Of a stretch of 64,000 nt of DNA, positions 59,875-64,000 are shown piece after piece. Made by a program: the position numbers and the translations under genes. The stretch comes from an uncultured Dehalococcoidia bacterium (GTDB taxonomy: Bacteria > Chloroflexota > Dehalococcoidia > Lucifugimonadales > UBA1123): positions 558,001 through 622,000 of the forward strand of contig CATOSI010000001.1 in NCBI GenBank assembly GCA_951812505.1, given 5' to 3'. A model generated the notes under the pieces. The model was not told the origin of the DNA. It ran no database searches and worked only from the letters and a program-made list of their open reading frames with translations. The number at the start of each line of letters is the position of its first letter. The first letter of the stretch is position 1.

Positions 59875-61176
59875 ATGCAAAGCTACTACGTCTGGACAGT
59901 CGGCTGTCAGATGAACAAAGCCGACTCCGAGCGTCTGGAAAGCGCACTGGGACAGATGGGACTATCGCCCGGCGATTCCGTACGCGACTCTGACGTGATC
60001 GTTCTGAACAGCTGCGTCGTCCGCGAGAGCGCCGAAGACCGTGTAGTCGGAATGCTGACGCACCTCAAGCCGGTCAAGCAGCGAGACCCAGAAAAGGTGC
60101 TCGCCCTGATGGGTTGCATGGTTGGCCCACGCAAAGACGCGCTCAGCGAGCGATATCCGTATGTTGACGTATTCATGCAGCCCCAACAGTACGCGCCCCT
60201 GATTGAACTTCTTGGCGACAGGCTTGGCATTGACCCCGATGGATGTGTCGGCCCTCTGTCGGCAACCCCCAGCGTCGCGACATACATTCCGATTATTCAT
60301 GGCTGCGACAAGTTCTGCTCGTTCTGCATTATTCCGTATCGGAGGGGCAGGGAAGTAAGCCGGACTATCGAGGATGTAGTAAACGAGGCCACTCACCTGT
60401 CTAGGCGAGGTGTCAAGGAGATTACTCTACTCGGACAAAACGTTGACTCATACGGTCACGACCTGCCCGGAAACCTCGACCTCGGCGACCTGCTCGCCGC
60501 CGTCAACGAAGTGGAGAATCTGGAGCGTATCCGCTTCCTCACTTCCCATCCAAATGACATGAGCGATCACATCATCGCGGCAATTGCAGATCTGGATAAG
60601 GTGTGCGAACACGTGAATCTTCCGTTCCAGGCGGGAGACGACCATGTCCTCGCCGAGATGCGACGCGGTTACACAAATGCCGAATACAGGGAGAAGATCA
60701 ACGTCATCAGGGACCGCATCCCTGATGTCTCGCTGGCGACCGATCTGATCGTTGGCTTCTGCGGAGAGACCGAAGACCAGTTCGAGCGCACAGCTGAGCT
60801 TGTTAGAGACATTAAGTTCGACAAGGTACATGCTGCCGCGTACTCCACGCGTCCCGATACAATTGCCGCCAGATTGATGGAGGACGACGTTCCTGAAGAC
60901 GAAAAGCGTCGGCGTCTGAAAGTGATAGAGGCGCTTCAGGAAGAAGTCGCCACAGAGATCAATTCCAGGCTCCTCGGTTCCACCCAGGAAGTGCTGGTCG
61001 AGGGTAGGCGGAAGGGAAGATGGTTCGGAAGAAACCGCAATGACAAGCTGGTATTCTTCGATAGTGTAGAGGACCTCACCGGTAACATCGAAACGGTCAG
61101 AATCGAGAGGACGAGCCCCTGGTCTCTCCAGGGAGCGCTCGTTAGTGAAAAAGACATAGTCACAGCCGGGCGGTAG
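59875..61176 (+). CDS. miaB: tRNA-2-methylthio-N6-dimethylallyladenosine synthase
   Basis: A 433-aa radical-SAM methylthiotransferase. I use the ATG at 59875 (MQSYYVWTVGCQMN); the track start is a TTG two codons earlier. The N-terminal cluster Cys are in GCQMN, NSCVVRE and MGCMVG. The radical-SAM triad is HGCDKFCSFCIIPYRRGRE. A C-terminal TRAM domain follows from about residue 375. It modifies A37 of tRNAs reading U-starting codons. MiaB rather than MtaB or RimO is supported by the N-terminal and radical-SAM blocks. Confidence 0.9.
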   Translation: MQSYYVWTVGCQMNKADSERLESALGQMGLSPGDSVRDSDVIVLNSCVVRESAEDRVVGMLTHLKPVKQRDPEKVLALMGCMVGPRKDALSERYPYVDVFMQPQQYAPLIELLGDRLGIDPDGCVGPLSATPSVATYIPIIHGCDKFCSFCIIPYRRGREVSRTIEDVVNEATHLSRRGVKEITLLGQNVDSYGHDLPGNLDLGDLLAAVNEVENLERIRFLTSHPNDMSDHIIAAIADLDKVCEHVNLPFQAGDDHVLAEMRRGYTNAEYREKINVIRDRIPDVSLATDLIVGFCGETEDQFERTAELVRDIKFDKVHAAAYSTRPDTIAARLMEDDVPEDEKRRRLKVIEALQEEVATEINSRLLGSTQEVLVEGRRKGRWFGRNRNDKLVFFDSVEDLTGNIETVRIERTSPWSLQGALVSEKDIVTAGR

Positions 61177-61205
61177 TGGCCTAATCCGCTTGGGGTTGGA
61201 GAATT

Positions 61206-62417
61206 ATGTTAAAGACAGAGACCAAGATACGAACGATACCCATTACCGAGATAGAACAGTCCGCGTTCTGTACCACGGACGACGAACTGAACTCCAGGAC
61301 TCTGGATGACGAGTTCGCTGTCGGTGTTCGCTGGCAGAAACTGCCAATAGAATACATGCGGATGAAGCCCGAAGAACTGGATGCCCGCATAACTGAGGCG
61401 CGCTCCAGGCTGGGAGACACAGTCGTAGTGTTGGGGCATCACTACCAGCGCGATGAAGTAATTAAATTCGCGGACTTTCAGGGCGACTCGTTCAAGCTGT
61501 CCCAATTAGCCGCCTCGCAGGAAAACGCAGACCACATTGTGTTCTGCGGCGTTCACTTCATGGCTGAGACAGCCGATATACTGAGCAGTCCGTCGCAGAA
61601 GGTAATCCTTCCCAATCTGACGGCCGGGTGCTCGATGGCGGATATGGCCCAGATTGACGACGTTCTGGACTGCTGGGACGACCTTGATTACGTTCTGGGC
61701 GACAGTGGCGGGGCGACTCCTATTACCTACATGAACTCCACCGCGGACATCAAGGCGCTTTGCGGCAGGAACGACGGCATAGTATGCACGTCGTCGAACG
61801 CTCCGGCGACTTTTGAATGGGCATTCGGACGTGGAAGCAGGGTCCTCTTCCTTCCCGATCAGCATCTGGGACGCAATACGGGCCTGAAAATGGGCGTTGA
61901 TCTGGACGACATGATTCTGTGGAATCCGTTCAAGGAACTCGGTGGAAACACTGAAGAGGACCTCGTAAATTCAAAGGTTATCCTCTGGCAGGGACACTGC
62001 TCAGTGCATACCCGCTTTACGGTGGATCAGATTGAGAAGGCGCGTGAAAAGTATCCCGACGTCAACATCCTGGTCCATCCCGAATGCACGATGGAAGTTG
62101 TCGGCGCCGCAGACTACGATGGCTCGACTGAATATATCAAGGCGATGATAGCCGACGCGCCTTCGGGCTCGAAATGGGCTGTTGGCACCGAGATAAGCCT
62201 CGTCAACCGGTTGGCGGCGCAGAACCCCGACAAGCTGGTGTTCTGCCTCGACTCGGTTATCTGCCCCTGCTCCACGATGTACCGGATCCATCCGGCGTAT
62301 GTGTCGTGGGTGCTCGATGGCCTCAACGAGGGCGTAGTCGTCAACAGGATAGAGGTGGACGAGGATACGGCGGTGGAGGCGCGGGTTGCGCTCGACAGGA
62401 TGCTGTCGGTGGTGTAG
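61206..62417 (+). CDS. nadA: Quinolinate synthase A
   Basis: A 403-aa enzyme. The three cluster Cys are in LTAGCSMADM, WQGHCSVHTRF and VICPCSTMYRIHP. Substrate-binding blocks include VVLGHHYQRDEVIKFADF, GVHFMAETADIL and HPECTMEVV. It condenses iminoaspartate and dihydroxyacetone phosphate to quinolinate. The first 50 residues extend beyond the usual start; an internal ATG at MRMKPEELDARI is possible, but the SD GGAG fits the ATG at 61206. NadC follows downstream, separated by an opposite-strand gene; no nadB is in the window. Confidence 0.92.
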   Translation: MLKTETKIRTIPITEIEQSAFCTTDDELNSRTLDDEFAVGVRWQKLPIEYMRMKPEELDARITEARSRLGDTVVVLGHHYQRDEVIKFADFQGDSFKLSQLAASQENADHIVFCGVHFMAETADILSSPSQKVILPNLTAGCSMADMAQIDDVLDCWDDLDYVLGDSGGATPITYMNSTADIKALCGRNDGIVCTSSNAPATFEWAFGRGSRVLFLPDQHLGRNTGLKMGVDLDDMILWNPFKELGGNTEEDLVNSKVILWQGHCSVHTRFTVDQIEKAREKYPDVNILVHPECTMEVVGAADYDGSTEYIKAMIADAPSGSKWAVGTEISLVNRLAAQNPDKLVFCLDSVICPCSTMYRIHPAYVSWVLDGLNEGVVVNRIEVDEDTAVEARVALDRMLSVV

Positions 62418-62426
62418 GCGAGGCAG

Positions 62427-62771
62427 TCAGCTGTTGGCGGGCGCCGAGTGCCTGTTCCGTATCAACATGACGATGGACAGGACTATCAGCGCGAACGCGA
62501 ACGGCGCGGTCAGAAGCCCTATGCTGATAATCGTCAGGGTGGAGAACGCGAGAGTCACCATCCCAATCAGTCCAACTGACAGCCATCGCGTGCCGACATT
62601 TCGCGACACTATCGCTATCACGACCATTAACGTGACGCACACCCCGCTTAGAGCCAGCGCCGACCAATTCAGGTGTTGACTGGGATTCATCCCCACTATC
62701 CAATAGGCGAAAATCAGTACGGTCTGCGACGCGAAAGCCGCAATGAACAGAATGAACAGCGACAATCGCAT
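62427..62771 (-). CDS. Small integral membrane protein of unknown function
   Basis: A 114-aa protein with four predicted TM helices (MRLSLFILFIAAFASQTVLI, WSALALSGVCVTLMVVIAI, WLSVGLIGMVTLAFSTLTI, TAPFAFALIVLSIVMLI). I use the ATG at 62771 because GGGAGG lies 6 bases upstream; the track ATG is five codons earlier and overlaps that SD. It lies opposite to and between nadA and nadC. I recognise no family. Confidence 0.6.
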   Translation of the reverse strand: MRLSLFILFIAAFASQTVLIFAYWIVGMNPSQHLNWSALALSGVCVTLMVVIAIVSRNVGTRWLSVGLIGMVTLAFSTLTIISIGLLTAPFAFALIVLSIVMLIRNRHSAPANS

Positions 62772-62898
62772 ATCGAACCTCCCCATATATATCCGTCTGT
62801 ACCCAGTACGAGGTGCCTTTTCATAGTATCACCCAGTTTCCGCAGAATTACACATCGTTGGCCTATGAAGAACGTGTTACGATGGAGCCCTTACAACC

Positions 62899-63753
62899 AT
62901 GCTGATTACGTCCGACATTCAGAATCTTATTGACGCCGCTTTCGCCGAGGACGTTCTAACCGGCGACCCGACGACCGACGTCCTCATTCCGCCTGATCTG
63001 ATGGGGCGGGCCGCGCTGGTCACGCGAGATTCGGGCGTTCTTGCGGGAATAGAGGTGGCGACCGCCGCGTTCGGGCGTTTCGACCCGTCCCTGCGGACGA
63101 AGATACTCACTCCGGACGGTTCTAGAGTGTCTCCGGGCGACCGTCTCGCCCTGGTGAGCGGCAGCGTGGCGTCCATACTCAAGGCCGAGCGGACGGCAGT
63201 GAATTTCCTCCAGCATCTGAGCGGCGTCGCCTCCGAGACTCGCCGCTACGTTGACGCAGTTTCGGGTCTTCACGCGAAGATCGTGGACACCCGCAAGACG
63301 ACTCCGGGACTGCGAAAGCTGGAAAAGTACGCGGTAACGATGGGTGGTGCCCAGAATCACCGGCAGAATCTCGCGGACGGCATCCTGATAAAGGACAATC
63401 ACATAGAAGCGATGGCTCTGCAGGGACTCAATATCGGCGATGTGGTCAAGAGGGCTAATGCTCGCGCGTCCCATACCATCAAGGTTGAGATCGAGGTGGA
63501 TACCATTGCCCAGCTCGAGGAGGTCCTCGATGCCGGCGCCGACCTGGTGCTGCTGGACAACATGTCCACCGAACAGATGCGAAAGGCCGTCGAAATCACA
63601 GACGGCAGAGCAGTGTTAGAAGCCTCAGGGGGAATCACGCTCCAGACAGTCAGGGCTATCGCTGAGACAGGCGTTGACATAATCTCGGTTGGAGCGCTAA
63701 CTCACTCTGCGCCGGCAATGAACGTCAGCCTCGACATGGAAATTGATGGATGA
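62899..63753 (+). CDS. nadC: Nicotinate-nucleotide pyrophosphorylase (carboxylating)
   Basis: A 284-aa type II phosphoribosyltransferase. EDVLTGDPTTDVLIP, FLQHLSGVASETRRYVDAV, IVDTRKTTPGLRKLEKYAV (quinolinate-binding Arg/Lys), GGAQNHRQNLADGILIKDNH and VEIEVDTIAQLEEVLDAGAD are diagnostic. It turns quinolinate and PRPP into nicotinate mononucleotide, the step after NadA. The stop overlaps the next gene's start as ATGA. Confidence 0.95.
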   Translation: MLITSDIQNLIDAAFAEDVLTGDPTTDVLIPPDLMGRAALVTRDSGVLAGIEVATAAFGRFDPSLRTKILTPDGSRVSPGDRLALVSGSVASILKAERTAVNFLQHLSGVASETRRYVDAVSGLHAKIVDTRKTTPGLRKLEKYAVTMGGAQNHRQNLADGILIKDNHIEAMALQGLNIGDVVKRANARASHTIKVEIEVDTIAQLEEVLDAGADLVLLDNMSTEQMRKAVEITDGRAVLEASGGITLQTVRAIAETGVDIISVGALTHSAPAMNVSLDMEIDG

Positions 63754-64000
63754 GTTTCTATCCAGGGAAATATTCCATCCTCGCGGTAACTGTCGCAGCC
63801 TTGCTAATGGTGGCAGTTCTTGGAGGAAGGGGAGAAACCACAGGCCGGGGTGACGCATGGCCTCCCGAATATCTGGTGTATCGCATCGCTGTCGTCTCGG
63901 CCGACGGACAGGTAAGCACAATGCGGCGCGATGGATCTGGGGAACGCGCCATCTCGGATGATGAGGGGTTCTTTACCTGGCCTACGTGGTCCCCCGATGG
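63750..64000 (+). CDS. TolB-like beta-propeller protein, N-terminal part
   Basis: The gene is cut by the right edge; 83 codons are visible. A signal or anchor helix (YSILAVTVAALLMVAVLGG) is followed by LVYRIAVVSADGQVSTMRRDGSG and FTWPTWSPDG. The WSPDG end is the PD40 repeat of TolB/WD40-like propellers. It starts within the nadC stop (ATGA), so the two are translationally coupled, though no functional link is evident. It is probably exported. Confidence 0.7.
   Translation, partial: MSFYPGKYSILAVTVAALLMVAVLGGRGETTGRGDAWPPEYLVYRIAVVSADGQVSTMRRDGSGERAISDDEGFFTWPTWSPD

Noticed and set aside
59784-59993. 69-aa ORF before miaB
   Set aside because: Overlaps the miaB start in another frame and has no SD or family features.

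Overview
The window looks like one contiguous piece of a Chloroflexota chromosome, most likely Dehalococcoidia / SAR202-like. This is inferred from gene content, not from a marker tree. The DNA is GC-rich and gene-dense. It carries a long glycosyltransferase-YYY membrane protein, a DUF2277 protein, many short-chain dehydrogenases (SDRs), crotonases and a CaiB-type CoA-transferase, two luciferase-like monooxygenases, tandem M20 amidohydrolases, and dipeptide-type ABC transporters whose binding lipoprotein has a repeated charged stalk. No phage or plasmid backbone is visible.

Layout. 0-12.4 kb: end of a PfkB kinase, the 1515-aa membrane glycosyltransferase, an SDR/rhamnose-mutarotase pair, tRNA-Gly(TCC), a crotonase, an ABC exporter behind a promoter + short ORF + terminator leader, a uronate-dehydrogenase-like epimerase, and an SDR/homocysteine-methyltransferase-like pair. 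12.4-19.3 kb: a peptide ABC transporter split into two divergent units (permeases and lipoprotein on minus, ATPases on plus). 19.5-30.7 kb: tRNA-Ala(CGC), an SDR, an orphan pair of Opp-type ATPases, a HAD dehalogenase + FAD oxidase, a luciferase-like/MBL pair, a PspC/LiaF-like pair, FabI, and a two-subunit TPP decarboxylase. 30.7-41 kb (minus): an MFS exporter and a complete moxR-DUF58-bat (aerotolerance type) operon. 41-48.8 kb: two M20 hydrolases, a membrane hydrolase, a CocE-type hydrolase, an alpha/beta hydrolase and a luciferase-like monooxygenase. 48.9-52.3 kb: an accessory island with an IS5-family insertion, a DNA methyltransferase, a DUF4258-like/DUF2283 pair and HEPN-like genes. 52.4-64 kb: acetyl-CoA synthetase, crotonase, CoA-transferase, two nuclease-fold proteins, an SDR remnant and an intact SDR, moaD-moaE, miaB, nadA, nadC and the start of a beta-propeller protein.

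The most unusual signal lies between genes. Four intergenic loci (about 9.3, 19.8, 35.0 and 48.9 kb) contain small phased arrays: short GC-rich hexamers spaced about 10-12 bp (one helical turn) that switch to the inverted orientation, or alternate with it, beside an AT-rich palindrome close to ATAAAT-N4-ATTTAT. In three loci there are 3-4 direct copies followed by 3-4 inverted copies; locus A is more interleaved. Each locus has its own version of the hexamer (ACTGGT, CAGGGC, CTGCAGGT-like, CAGGTG). One array splits the bat operon and another was hit by the IS5-family element. I know of no described element with this architecture.

A second, clearly mobile family is a 132-135 bp MITE present twice, with 12-bp terminal inverted repeats and intact 9-10 bp target duplications. 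Other points of note are the attenuator-like leader of the ABC exporter, the HEPN/DUF4258-like/DUF2283/methyltransferase cluster, joint loss of the four C-terminal cysteines in both orphan Opp ATPases, and several enzymes in which a standard catalytic residue is replaced. All homology statements come from reading motifs by eye; no database search was run.
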